Shown here piece after piece: positions 44,522 through 52,836 of a DNA stretch of 64,000 nt; positions within the stretch are counted from its first letter, which is position 1; each line of letters begins with the position of its first letter. The stretch is from Pseudomonas tensinigenes. Lineage in GTDB: Bacteria > Pseudomonadota > Gammaproteobacteria > Pseudomonadales > Pseudomonadaceae. The translations under genes and the position numbers were made by a program. The stretch is from positions 3,589,501 to 3,653,500 of the forward strand of contig NZ_CP077089.1 of assembly GCF_014268445.2 (NCBI RefSeq), read 5' to 3'. The notes under the pieces were generated by a model. That model saw only the letters and a program-made list of their open reading frames with translations. It made no database searches and was not told the DNA's origin.

Positions 44522-46750
44522 ATGTTCGCGCCCATTACCCGTTCCATGACCCTCACCCTCGGCCTGTGCGGCGCTGCGTTCAGCGCCGATCTGCTGGCTG
44601 AAACCGAAGCCGAAAATCCGCAGCAGCCCGGCAATCCGGCGCTGGAGCTGGCCGCGACCAACGTCAGCGCGCAAGGCCTGGGCACCACCACCGAAAACAC
44701 CGAGTCCTACACCACCGGCGCGATGAGCACGGCGACGCGGCTGAATCTGTCGATCAAGGAAACCCCGCAATCGGTGTCGGTGATCACGCGCCAGCAAATG
44801 GATGATTTCAAGCTCGGTACATTGTCCGAGGCCATGCGCCAGACCACGGGTGTGGTAGTGCAGCACCTGGATTCGGATCGGGTCAGCTATTCATCGCGTG
44901 GTTATGCGATCAACAACTTCCAGATCGACGGGATGCTCAACACCTTCGATCGCATGAAGTCCGACTCCGACACGATCATTTACGACCGTATCGAGGTGGT
45001 GCGCGGTGCCACCGGGCTGACCACGGGTGCGGGTGATCCGTCGGCGACGATCAACATGGTGCGCAAGCGTCCGACCGCGCAGTGGCAGGCGCTGGCCGGG
45101 GTCAGTGGCGGCAGCTACGACAATTACTACAGCTACGTCGACGTCGGCGGGCCGCTGGCGTTCGACGGGCGCTTGCGCGGGCGCACGGTGTTGGCGTATC
45201 GCGACAACCAGTCGATCAAGGACAAATACGCGCTGCAACGGGAGGTCGGTTATGGCGTGCTTGAGGCGGATCTGACCGATTCCACCGTGCTGGCGGTCGG
45301 CTACGACTATCAGAACAAGCATGTGCAAGGTTCATCCTGGGGCACCGTGCCCTACTGGAATGCCGATGGCAGCAAGGCCGGTCTCGGGCGTTCGACCAAC
45401 ATGGCGACGTCGTGGAGTTCCTGGCCGCTGCAAGACAAAACCGCATTCGCCACCCTCGATCAGCAACTGGCCGGCGGCTGGCGCCTCAAAGCCGCGTACA
45501 CCCATCGCGAGAGCAACACCGACGGCAAGGTCTATTACGGTGGTGCCGGTTTTCCCGCAGCGGACCGCAGCGGCATGATCGCCTACACCTCGCACATGAT
45601 CGGCACGCAGAAAATGCAGGCGTATGACTTCAATGTCTCCGGCCCCTACTCGCTGCTGGGCCGTGAGCACGAAATGATGTTCGGCTACGGTGAGGCCGTG
45701 CGCCGCTCGAATTCCCCGTACACCATTGCCGGTGCGCGTCCCAGGGATTACGGAACCATCCGCGACTGGAAATACATGGGCGACATCGCCAAGTTCAGCG
45801 ATACCGTCACCGACCTCACCGGCTCGAAGGACGATACCCGGCAGAAAGCCGGCTACATCGCCACGCGCCTGAGCCTGACTGATGATCTGCACGCCGTGCT
45901 CGGCAGCCGATATGGCAGCTGGCAAGCGTCCAGTACCAGCAACAGTTACGACGCCAATCGGCAACTGACCGAGGTCGATTACACCAGCCAGAAACAGAAC
46001 GACGTCTGGACGCCATACGCCGGGCTGCTGTATGACCTGACCCCGGAATACACGGCGTACGTGAGTTACACCGACATCTTCAAGCCGCAGGGCAACCGCG
46101 ACAAGAATCGCAAATACATCGACCCGGTGGTTGGCAAAAACTATGAAGTGGGCATCAAGGGCAGTCTGCTCGAGGAGCGCCTGAACCTCTCCACGGCGGT
46201 GTTCTGGAGCAAGCAGGATAACGTCGCCGAACTCGATAACTCGGTACCGGCGGATCCGGTTACCCGCGAGCAGTTCTACAAATCCGGCGGCAAGGGCAAC
46301 AAGGTCAACGGTTTTGAAGCCGAAGTGTCCGGGGAAATCCTTCAGGGCTGGAACATGACCGCCGGTTACACCTACACCCACTCGGTCAACGGCGACAGCG
46401 CGCGCACCAATACCAATCAGCCGATGAACCTGTTGCGCGTGTCCACGGCGTACCGTCTGCCGGGCGAATGGCAGGCGCTGACCGTGGGCGGCGCGGTGAA
46501 CTGGCAAAGCGATGTGTATGGCACGTCGAGCCGACCGGTTGGCGACGACACCGAACAAGCACGAATCGCCCAGAGCGCCTACACCGTGGTCAATCTGATG
46601 TCGCGCTACGAGTTCGACCGGCACCTGTCGGCGTCACTGAACGTCAACAACCTGTTCGACAAGAAGTATTACGACAACGTCGGCTTCTATAACGGCGTGT
46701 ACTGGGGTGACCCGCGCACCGTCACTCTGAGTCTCGACTGGAAGCTCTGA
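44522..46750 (+). CDS. TonB-dependent siderophore receptor
   Basis: A 742-residue outer-membrane receptor. Signal peptide MFAPITRSMTLTLGLCGAAFSADLLA; plug domain with LNLSIKETPQSVSVITRQQMDDF, RQTTGVVV, YSSRGYAINNFQIDG and YDRIEVVRGATGLTTGAGDPSATINMVRKRP; then a 22-strand barrel with KNYEVGIKGSLLEERLNLS and the C-terminal WGDPRTVTLSLDWKL. There is no N-terminal signalling extension, so it does not drive its own ECF sigma. The ATG at 44522 with AAGGAG 10 bases upstream is preferred over a TTG at 44477. The ligand is not inferable, but ferric siderophore is standard for this subfamily. Confidence 0.93.
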   Translation: MFAPITRSMTLTLGLCGAAFSADLLAETEAENPQQPGNPALELAATNVSAQGLGTTTENTESYTTGAMSTATRLNLSIKETPQSVSVITRQQMDDFKLGTLSEAMRQTTGVVVQHLDSDRVSYSSRGYAINNFQIDGMLNTFDRMKSDSDTIIYDRIEVVRGATGLTTGAGDPSATINMVRKRPTAQWQALAGVSGGSYDNYYSYVDVGGPLAFDGRLRGRTVLAYRDNQSIKDKYALQREVGYGVLEADLTDSTVLAVGYDYQNKHVQGSSWGTVPYWNADGSKAGLGRSTNMATSWSSWPLQDKTAFATLDQQLAGGWRLKAAYTHRESNTDGKVYYGGAGFPAADRSGMIAYTSHMIGTQKMQAYDFNVSGPYSLLGREHEMMFGYGEAVRRSNSPYTIAGARPRDYGTIRDWKYMGDIAKFSDTVTDLTGSKDDTRQKAGYIATRLSLTDDLHAVLGSRYGSWQASSTSNSYDANRQLTEVDYTSQKQNDVWTPYAGLLYDLTPEYTAYVSYTDIFKPQGNRDKNRKYIDPVVGKNYEVGIKGSLLEERLNLSTAVFWSKQDNVAELDNSVPADPVTREQFYKSGGKGNKVNGFEAEVSGEILQGWNMTAGYTYTHSVNGDSARTNTNQPMNLLRVSTAYRLPGEWQALTVGGAVNWQSDVYGTSSRPVGDDTEQARIAQSAYTVVNLMSRYEFDRHLSASLNVNNLFDKKYYDNVGFYNGVYWGDPRTVTLSLDWKL

Positions 46751-46936
46751 CCTCCGCCTCTCGGGTGCGGCGCACCTGTGCTTGATGTGCGCCGCGTCTG
46801 TCTGAAATTGCCCCGCAACATGCTGCAAAACCTACACTGAACCGGCGTTAACCCCGTGTTAATTCATGCCACCCAGACTCTCTTCCGAGATCTGCTTCAT
46901 GGACGAACAGCTCCCACTTGTTCAGTAGGAGGCACC

Positions 46937-47146
46937 ATGAAAATCACTACCGCAATCCTTGCCGGGCTGTTTGCCCTGGGTTCTGCCAGCGTCTTCGCCG
47001 AGGGCGGCGCTGAGCGCATGCGTTATTACTACGACAACTTCCCGGTTCAGCACGCCCAGAGCGAGCAGAAGAGCGACGCCAACGCGAAAGAAATTCGCGT
47101 TCCCGCCGACCAGACCGCGCAAGTGACCGAGTCCTATCGCGACTGA
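46937..47146 (+). CDS. small exported hypothetical protein
   Basis: A 69-residue protein: signal peptide MKITTAILAGLFALGSASVFA, then a 48-residue polar mature part (GGAERMRYYYDNFPVQHAQ...EIRVPADQTAQVTESYRD). AGTAGGAGG lies 5 bases before the ATG, and a terminator follows, so expression is likely strong. It is too short for a known fold; I do not recognise the family. Confidence 0.75.
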   Translation: MKITTAILAGLFALGSASVFAEGGAERMRYYYDNFPVQHAQSEQKSDANAKEIRVPADQTAQVTESYRD

Positions 47147-47207
47147 GATTTAGCGAGCAACCGATGGACCTCCCGTGGCTCCGCTCTGGCCTGGGAGAAG
47201 ACAGTTT

Positions 47208-47236
47208 GGCGCCCTGATTGGGGCGCCTTTTTTTAT
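47208..47236 (+). terminator. terminator of the small exported protein gene
   Basis: GGCGCCctgattggGGCGCC hairpin followed by seven T. Confidence 0.9.
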
Positions 47237-47307
47237 GGGCATTGAGCGGGGGTGTTCGACCTTATGCTGTCGCGAGTTCGCAGATTGGGTTGGGTCAGCA
47301 AGATCCA

Positions 47308-47779
47308 ACCCCCTCACCCCAGCCCTCTCCCCAAAGGGGCGAGGGGGAAAGGGAGCCGATTTTCATGCTTTTCAAAACCTACGTTCGGCTCGATGTTTCA
47401 GGTCGGCGTACCCCGCCCAAACACCTCGGTCAGTCCCCTCTCCCGAGCGAGAGGGAGCTGATTTGTGGGCTTTCAAAACCTGAGCTCGGCTCAATATCTC
47501 AGGTCGGCGCACCCCGCCCAAACACCTCGTTCAGTCCCCTCTCTCGAGGGAGAGGAAGCTGATTTGTGTGCTTTTCAAAAACCTGAGTTCGGCTCAATAT
47601 CTCAGGTCGGCGCACCCCGCCCAAACACCTCGGCCAGTCCCCTCGCCCGAGGGAGAAGGATCTGATTTGTGGGCTTTCCAAAACCTGAGTTCGGCTCAAT
47701 ATCTCAGGTCGGCGTACCTTGCCCAAACACCTCGGTCAGTCCCCTCTCCCTTTGGGAGAGGGCTAGGGTGAGGGGCTTC
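47308..47779. repeat. family C tandem array, four ~102-bp units between inverted ends
   Basis: Units recur with the start TTCAAAACCTGAG at about 47371, 47472, 47574 and 47676 (spacing 101, 102, 102). Each contains TCGGCTCAATATCTCAGGTC, ACCCCGCCCAAACACCTCG and AGTCCCCTCTCC. The array is bracketed by CCCTCACCCCAGCCCTCTCC and the complement GGAGAGGGCTAGGGTGAGGG. The space 47147-47778 has no gene; frames here are repeat products. Confidence 0.92.
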
Positions 47780-48276
47780 TAGGCCTGCAAACTCTTGATC
47801 CAGAACTGCATCCGCCCGTGATCCGGGTCGAACATGCCCGGCGCGAAGCCGAACTTGCGGTAGGAACCCTGCGCCACAGCGTTACCTTCAAGCACTTCAA
47901 GGGTGATCTTGCAGCAACCGCGCTGACGAGAGATTTCCTCGACTTTCTGCAGCATTTTCTGGCTCAGACCGAGACCGCGAAACTTGCCCACCACCGCCAC
48001 GTCGTGGACGTTGACCAACGGTTTGCAGGCAAACGTGGAAAACCCTTCAAAGCAGTTCACCAACCCCGCCGGTTCACCACCGACAAAGGCCAGCACGCTG
48101 AACGCATGCGGGCGTCGGGCCAGTTCTTCGGGCAGCCGGCGCAACAGCTCAGGATCGAGCGAGTGACCGCCGCCCATCGGGTCTTCGGCGTAATGATTGA
48201 GCACGATACCGATGGCCTCGGCGTGCGTTGGATTGCTGTAGCTGGCTTGAAGCACAAGAATCTCTGCGGAATCCAT
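47779..48276 (-). CDS. GNAT family N-acetyltransferase
   Basis: A 165-residue GNAT enzyme. The acetyl-CoA loop is VVGKFRGLGLSQKMLQKVEEISRQRG, preceded by the strand NVHDVAVV and followed by ITLEVLEGNAVAQGSYRKFGF, the usual motif B tyrosine/phenylalanine region. The substrate is unknown; small-molecule or protein amines are both possible. The ATG at 48276 follows GGGGA by 5 bases; ATG 48282 is two codons earlier. The stop sits exactly at the end of the family C array. Confidence 0.88.
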   Translation of the reverse strand: MDSAEILVLQASYSNPTHAEAIGIVLNHYAEDPMGGGHSLDPELLRRLPEELARRPHAFSVLAFVGGEPAGLVNCFEGFSTFACKPLVNVHDVAVVGKFRGLGLSQKMLQKVEEISRQRGCCKITLEVLEGNAVAQGSYRKFGFAPGMFDPDHGRMQFWIKSLQA

Positions 48277-48377
48277 TTCCATCCCCAAACACAAAAGCCC
48301 CAGCGCGCAAAGTGCGCACTGAAAGGCTGCCTGACATTAGCGCGGGGGTGATCGGGCGGGCAACCCGCAAATGCACA

Positions 48378-48467
48378 AGATCAAAAAATCGCAGCCTTCG
48401 GCAGCTCCTACAGATAATCGAGTGTAGGAGCTGCCGAGGGCTCGGGCCGCGATCGGACGATCTTTGG
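48378..48467. repeat. REP pair, family B, partly decayed
   Basis: AAAAAATCGCAGCCTTCGGC on the left; TAGGAGCTGCCGAGGGCTCG on the right with an interrupted GCGATC end. Confidence 0.8.
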
Positions 48468-48472
48468 CTTTT

Positions 48473-49054
48473 TCAGTGGCCCCAAATCAACTCTTCAGTC
48501 CAGCCCAGTTCGGCGAAATCCCCGGCGCGCAGGCCACTCTCGCCGACACAGAAGAACTCATCCAGTTGCGGCGGCGTCACCGAAGTATCGCTGAGCATCG
48601 CATGCACCTGACCACGGTGATGAATCTGATGTTCGAACAAATGCGACAGCATGCGCAGACGGCTGTCGTGCTGCGGCGTATCACGGGCAATGGTGACGAT
48701 CCTGGTCAGATCGGCATCGCGCAGTTGCTCGCAATAAGCAATCAGCCGCCGATCAACGTGAGCCTGCTCCTCGCGCAGCTGCGCGCCCTCGGTAAACGGT
48801 TCGTCCGCGTTGAAAAACACATAACAGTCAGGATGCGGCTCGGCCCCGCGCAGCTCGCGCTCCAGCGCATCGACGTAGAACCAGTCGCAGGTGAGGATGT
48901 GATTGAGGGTCAGACGAATGCTCGGAAAAAAGCTTACCCGAGGCGCCGCCAGATCTGCCGCGCCAAGCTGCGACCAGGCCTTGGCCAGGCGATGATTGGC
49001 CCAGGCATTCTGATAAGCCATGGTCAGCAGATGATGGGATAACGCTTGGCTCAT
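48473..49054 (-). CDS. DinB-fold (DUF664/YfiT-like) putative metalloenzyme
   Basis: A 193-residue four-helix DinB-like protein. The predicted metal ligands are His in LNHILTCDWFYVDAL and the pair in HLFEHQIHHRGQVHAML. DinB relatives are often thiol transferases using bacillithiol or other low-molecular-weight thiols; in Pseudomonas the partner thiol is uncertain. The ATG at 49054 is chosen as it starts the first helix (MSQALSHHLLTMAYQNAWANHRL). It lies 17 bases after zapE on the same strand, probably one operon. Confidence 0.88.
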   Translation of the reverse strand: MSQALSHHLLTMAYQNAWANHRLAKAWSQLGAADLAAPRVSFFPSIRLTLNHILTCDWFYVDALERELRGAEPHPDCYVFFNADEPFTEGAQLREEQAHVDRRLIAYCEQLRDADLTRIVTIARDTPQHDSRLRMLSHLFEHQIHHRGQVHAMLSDTSVTPPQLDEFFCVGESGLRAGDFAELGWTEELIWGH

Positions 49055-49071
49055 GTCGGCGCCCTCTTCAC

Positions 49072-50187
49072 TCAAGCTTCGGCAAAACGCTGCAGCTGCA
49101 TCTCCTGCAAGCGACTGAGGGTGCGGCGGAACGGGAATTCCAGATAACCCTCGGTGTACAGCGCATCCATCGGCACTTGCGCCTCGATGTACAGCGGCAC
49201 TTTGCGGTCGTAGCACTCGTCGACCAGCGCGATGAAACGCCGCACACCGTCATCGTGAACCGACAATTGCGGCAACTCACGGTCACCGGCCACTACCCGT
49301 TGCGCGCCATCTTCAGTGCCGCGCGCGATGCGCCCTTCGCGTTTCTGTGCGCTGAGGTTCGGCACCTCGCTCAACAGAATAGCCGTGTAGCGGTCGCACA
49401 GCGCGATGAAATCCATGGCGGCGAACGGTTGCTCGCACAGATCCGCGTAGCGGCACCACACCACCGTTTCACTGGCCTGCACCACGTTCAACTGGCGATG
49501 CCCGACCGCCACCGGTTCGCCGCTGGACGGTTGCCCGGCGGTGAGTGCCTGAAAGACTACGTCCAGCGCACTGACCGCAGACGTGGCGACAAAGTAGCGT
49601 TGCAGGCCCGCCCCCGGATGCAGTCGATGATCCTCGGCGCCATTCACTGCCACCACCTGCATATGCGCTTTGATCGCGGCAATTGCCGGCACAAAGCGAT
49701 CGCGGTTGAAGCCATCGGCGTACAGATCGTCCGGCGGTAGATTGGACGTACAAACGATCACCACGCCTTCGTCGAACATCACCTGAAACAGCCGACCGAG
49801 AATGATCGCGTCACCGATGTCGTTGACGAACAGCTCATCGAAGCACAGCACCCGCACCTCGGCCGCCAGCTCTTTGGCCAGCGCTCGCAACGGATCGGCA
49901 ATCCCGGTCAACTGGAACGAACGCTGGTGCACCCAGCCCATGAAGCGATGAAAGTGTTGACGTCGCGCCGGCACCCGCAGGCTCTGATAGAACTGATCCA
50001 TCAGCCAGGTCTTGCCGCGTCCGACCGGCCCCCACAGATAAACGCCGGTGACCGAACGGGCACCGGCGTGCAGGGCTTCATGGCATTTTTGCAGTGCCCA
50101 GACCGCGTGTTCCTGGGCTTCATCCTGGATGAAACCCTTGTGTTGCACGGCGTGTTGCCAGGCGCTGAGGGGGGAGTCGAAAGTCAT
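49072..50187 (-). CDS. zapE: ZapE/AFG1-like ATPase
   Basis: A 371-residue P-loop ATPase. Walker A is GVYLWGPVGRGKTWLMD, followed by the ZapE block HFHRFMGWVHQR, Walker B VRVLCFDELFVNDIGDAIILGRLF and sensor-like TSNLPPDDLYADGFNRDRFVPAI. The C-terminal IALVDECYDRKVPLYIEAQVPMDALYTEG is also family-typical. ZapE modulates the FtsZ ring, and mitochondrial AFG1 acts in protein quality control. Many pseudomonads have two such genes; DELFVNDI (usually DEFFVxDI) suggests this could be the divergent paralogue. The symbol is by family, not proven orthology. Confidence 0.85.
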   Translation of the reverse strand: MTFDSPLSAWQHAVQHKGFIQDEAQEHAVWALQKCHEALHAGARSVTGVYLWGPVGRGKTWLMDQFYQSLRVPARRQHFHRFMGWVHQRSFQLTGIADPLRALAKELAAEVRVLCFDELFVNDIGDAIILGRLFQVMFDEGVVIVCTSNLPPDDLYADGFNRDRFVPAIAAIKAHMQVVAVNGAEDHRLHPGAGLQRYFVATSAVSALDVVFQALTAGQPSSGEPVAVGHRQLNVVQASETVVWCRYADLCEQPFAAMDFIALCDRYTAILLSEVPNLSAQKREGRIARGTEDGAQRVVAGDRELPQLSVHDDGVRRFIALVDECYDRKVPLYIEAQVPMDALYTEGYLEFPFRRTLSRLQEMQLQRFAEA

Positions 50188-50209
50188 GCGCGGCAGTATG
50201 CCACGCCGA

Positions 50210-50551
50210 TTACAGGGAAATATCCAGTCGGGCGATTTTCCCCTGCTCGTTCAACCGAAACGTGTAGCGCAGTTGCGCCGGGCTGCCGGGAAAGGTTCCG
50301 GAAATCAGCCCGTGCACCAGCACCTTGCCGGTGCGCTGCTGCACGTCCAGCACTTCGACCCGTGGTTGATAACGTTGCCCGGTGTCGTGCATCCATTGCG
50401 CGATGGCTCGCGGGCCGACTTGATGCTGGCCCTCGTCGAACACGTTGGCATCCTCGGCAAAAAAACTGCCGACCCTGGAGGTATCGCGCGTGTTGGCCGC
50501 ATCGATATACGCAGCGATCGCCGGGGCCAGCGCAGAGACGGGATGGGACAT
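50210..50551 (-). CDS. SnoaL/NTF2-like protein
   Basis: A 113-residue SnoaL-like protein (IAAYIDAANTRDTSRVGSFFAEDANVFDEGQHQVGPRAIAQWM). The pattern of a helix pair then a curved sheet is typical of ketosteroid-isomerase-like proteins; the substrate is unknown. AAAGGAGC lies 8 bases before the ATG, one of the strongest ribosome sites here. It probably shares a transcript with the YafY gene upstream, which may control it. Confidence 0.85.
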   Translation of the reverse strand: MSHPVSALAPAIAAYIDAANTRDTSRVGSFFAEDANVFDEGQHQVGPRAIAQWMHDTGQRYQPRVEVLDVQQRTGKVLVHGLISGTFPGSPAQLRYTFRLNEQGKIARLDISL

Positions 50552-50602
50552 GGTTGCAGCTCCTTTTGTTTGGTTCTGCGAGCATCCTAAAACAGTGTTG
50601 CG

Positions 50603-51319
50603 TCAGTTTTTGTCAGGAGTGAACCGCCCGCTTTCATCCAGTTGCATCTGCTCGCGCCAAGTGCGCAAAAGGTCGCTGCGCCGTCCCGGATAACCCTCGC
50701 CCTGGCGGCTGGCAGCGCTGATCCGGTCGGTGCGAAACGTGCGGTAGGCGCCGCGCAATTCGCACCACGCGACGATGATCCGCACCTCATTGAGAAAGCC
50801 CAGCGCCAAGGGCCAGATCAGTCGCTGACTGGACACCTGTTGCGCGTCGGCGTACGCGATGTGCAGTTTGGCCTGGTCGCGGATGGCATGGCGGAACACG
50901 TTCAACGGCACGGCGTTTTGCGGAAAACCATAGCCCGGCGGGCCCGGCATCACCGTGGGATTGCGCAGCGCTTCCTGGGCCTGCGGATCGAGCACAGCGG
51001 CAATTTTCGCCAGCGCATCCGCCGCCGCTTTGCCGAGCACTTCGTCACCGCGCTGATCGACGTAGCGCAAACCGAGAACAATGGCTTCGGTCTCGTCGGC
51101 ATTGAGCATCAGTGGCGGCAGAAACAGGCCGCTGCGCAGCACATAACCGATCCCCGCCTCGCCATGGATCGGCGCGCCGAGCGCGGCCAGCTCAGCGATA
51201 TCGCGATAGAGCGTGCGCTCGGACACTTCCAGCTCGGCAGCCAGAGTCGCCGCCGTGACCGGGCGCTTCTTGCCGCGCAGCACTTGCAGCAAAGTCAAAA
51301 GACGAGTGGTACGTGACAC
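50603..51319 (-). CDS. YafY-type HTH/WYL-domain transcriptional regulator
   Basis: A 238-residue regulator: N-terminal winged HTH (LLTLLQVLRGKKRPVTAATLAAELEVSERTLYRDIAEL), then a WYL domain (RHAIRDQAKLHIAYAD...RLIWPLALGFLNEVRIIVAWCELRGAYRTFRTDRI) with the conserved RxFRxDRI end. WYL domains bind ligands such as nucleotides. The start is GTG at 51319. It is divergent from the aldo/keto reductase, 201 bases away, across a region with nested inverted repeats, and upstream of the SnoaL gene. Confidence 0.9.
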   Translation of the reverse strand: MSRTTRLLTLLQVLRGKKRPVTAATLAAELEVSERTLYRDIAELAALGAPIHGEAGIGYVLRSGLFLPPLMLNADETEAIVLGLRYVDQRGDEVLGKAAADALAKIAAVLDPQAQEALRNPTVMPGPPGYGFPQNAVPLNVFRHAIRDQAKLHIAYADAQQVSSQRLIWPLALGFLNEVRIIVAWCELRGAYRTFRTDRISAASRQGEGYPGRRSDLLRTWREQMQLDESGRFTPDKN

Positions 51320-51432
51320 GATCGGCAGACTCTGGAGGGAAAAGATTCCGGAGCTTAGCAGAGGCTGGTGTCAGAAAATGGCAGGAGCCGAACGACTGTA
51401 ATGACAGACCTGACCGTTGAGCGGCAAGCGTC

Positions 51433-51472
51433 TTGACAGCCAATATTACCGACATCATATTGGCGTAATATT
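51433..51472 (+). promoter_or_regulatory. promoter with nested inverted repeats before the aldo/keto reductase
   Basis: TTGACA (51433-51438), 17 bases, CATATT (51456-51461). Across the spacer and -10 lie CCAATAT...ATATTGG (51440-51446 / 51457-51463) and AATATTAC...GTAATATT (51442-51449 / 51465-51472), both perfect. A repressor or MerR-like activator site is implied. Confidence 0.6.
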
Positions 51473-51520
51473 TCGATCGTAATTTTTTATATCAAGCGAA
51501 TTTCCATCGAGGGCGTTGCC

Positions 51521-52573
51521 ATGCATTACAAGGTTTTTGGCCGCAAGACCGGTCTGCGTGTTTCTGAACTGGCGTTGGGCGCCGGCAATTTTGGCACCGG
51601 TTGGGGTCACGGTGCCGAACGTGATGAAGCCAAGCGGATCTTTGATGGGTTTCTCGATGCTGGCGGCAATTTCATTGATACCGCCAATGGTTATCAGGGC
51701 GGGCAATCGGAGTCGATGCTCAGCGAATTCATTGCGCCAGAACGTGATCGGCTGGTGATCGCCACCAAGTACAGCATGGGCACAACCCCGGCCGACGGTA
51801 TTTCCCACACCGGCAACAGCCGGAAAAACATGGTTCGCGCGGCGGAGGAAAGTCTCAAACGCCTGAACACCGATCACATTGATCTGTTCTGGGCCCATGT
51901 CACCGATGGCGTGACCCCCATGGAAGAAATCCTCCGCGGTTTCGATGACCTGGTGCGGGCCGGCAAGATTCACTATGCCGGCCTATCCAACTTCCCGGCT
52001 TGGCGCATTTCCCGCGCCGACGTACTGGCGGAACTGCGCGGCTTCGCGCCGATTGCAGCGATTCAGGTCGAGTACAGCCTCGCCGAGCGCACTGCCGAGC
52101 GCGAATTGCTGCCGATGGCCGAAGCGCTGGGGCTGGCGGCGACGCTGTGGTCGCCACTGGCCGGTGGTTTCCTCACTGGCAAGTATCGCGGCGGCGATGA
52201 CAACAACCGTGCGAGCAAACTCGGCATGCTGGTGCACGCGGAAAAAAGCGCCCGCGAAACCGCCCTGCTCGATACGTTGCTGGCCGTAGCTGCAGAAATC
52301 GGCGCCAGCCCAACCCACGTCGCCATCGCCTGGCTTCGCGAAAAAGCCCGCCGCTCGACGACCGCGCTGATTCCGATCCTCGGCTCACGTACCCGCGAAC
52401 AACTGGATGCCACCCTCGGCGCGCTCGAGGTGCAACTGAGCGAACAGCAAATGGCTCGGCTGGAAGACAGCAGCAGCGTGCCGGCCGGTGTTCCGCACGA
52501 GACGATTGCCAGTGCCACACCTCGCTTTACCGGCCCGCAGACGTTGGACCTGCCGATCATCCCGGTGGCCTGA
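51521..52573 (+). CDS. aldo/keto reductase
   Basis: A 350-residue (beta/alpha)8 NADPH-dependent oxidoreductase. The AKR tetrad is Asp53 and Tyr58 (FIDTANGYQGGQSE), Lys in VIATKYSMG and His in FWAHVTDG. The NADP-binding end is ALIPILGSRTREQLDATLGAL. It reduces aldehydes or ketones, or works in reverse; related AKRs handle methylglyoxal or xenobiotics. It is preceded by a strong promoter with overlapping dyads, so expression is presumably inducible. Confidence 0.93.
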   Translation: MHYKVFGRKTGLRVSELALGAGNFGTGWGHGAERDEAKRIFDGFLDAGGNFIDTANGYQGGQSESMLSEFIAPERDRLVIATKYSMGTTPADGISHTGNSRKNMVRAAEESLKRLNTDHIDLFWAHVTDGVTPMEEILRGFDDLVRAGKIHYAGLSNFPAWRISRADVLAELRGFAPIAAIQVEYSLAERTAERELLPMAEALGLAATLWSPLAGGFLTGKYRGGDDNNRASKLGMLVHAEKSARETALLDTLLAVAAEIGASPTHVAIAWLREKARRSTTALIPILGSRTREQLDATLGALEVQLSEQQMARLEDSSSVPAGVPHETIASATPRFTGPQTLDLPIIPVA

Positions 52574-52615
52574 CCCGGCTCGCTCCCATAGGGATTTACC
52601 AGGTGCCTTCAACTC

Positions 52616-52705
52616 CCTGTAGGAGCTGCCGCAGGCTGCGATCTTTTGATTCTGCTTTTCAAGATCAAAAGATCGCAGCCTCGTTTCACTCGACAGCTCC
52701 TACAA
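52616..52705. repeat. REP pair, family B
   Basis: CTGTAGGAGCTGCCGCAGGC and inverted AGATCGCAGCCTCGTTTCAC...CAGCTCCTACA. A lone remnant of a family A arm (CGGCTCGCTCCCATAGGG) sits just upstream at about 52577-52594. Confidence 0.88.
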
Positions 52706-52836
52706 GGCTTTTGCCGATGGCGGCCAATAAAACCTGACCTTTCAGGCAGTTATTGCTCGTTGCCCTCGCCGCCCTCTTCCGGCATCCTGCGCCTCCATTT
52801 TCTGACCCGGCCCCGCCTCGCGGCGCGCAAAACACC

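Noticed and set aside
47308..47779. Regular repeats resembling a CRISPR array
   Set aside because: The whole ~102-bp period is conserved, with no unique spacers, and units are far longer than CRISPR repeats; no cas genes.
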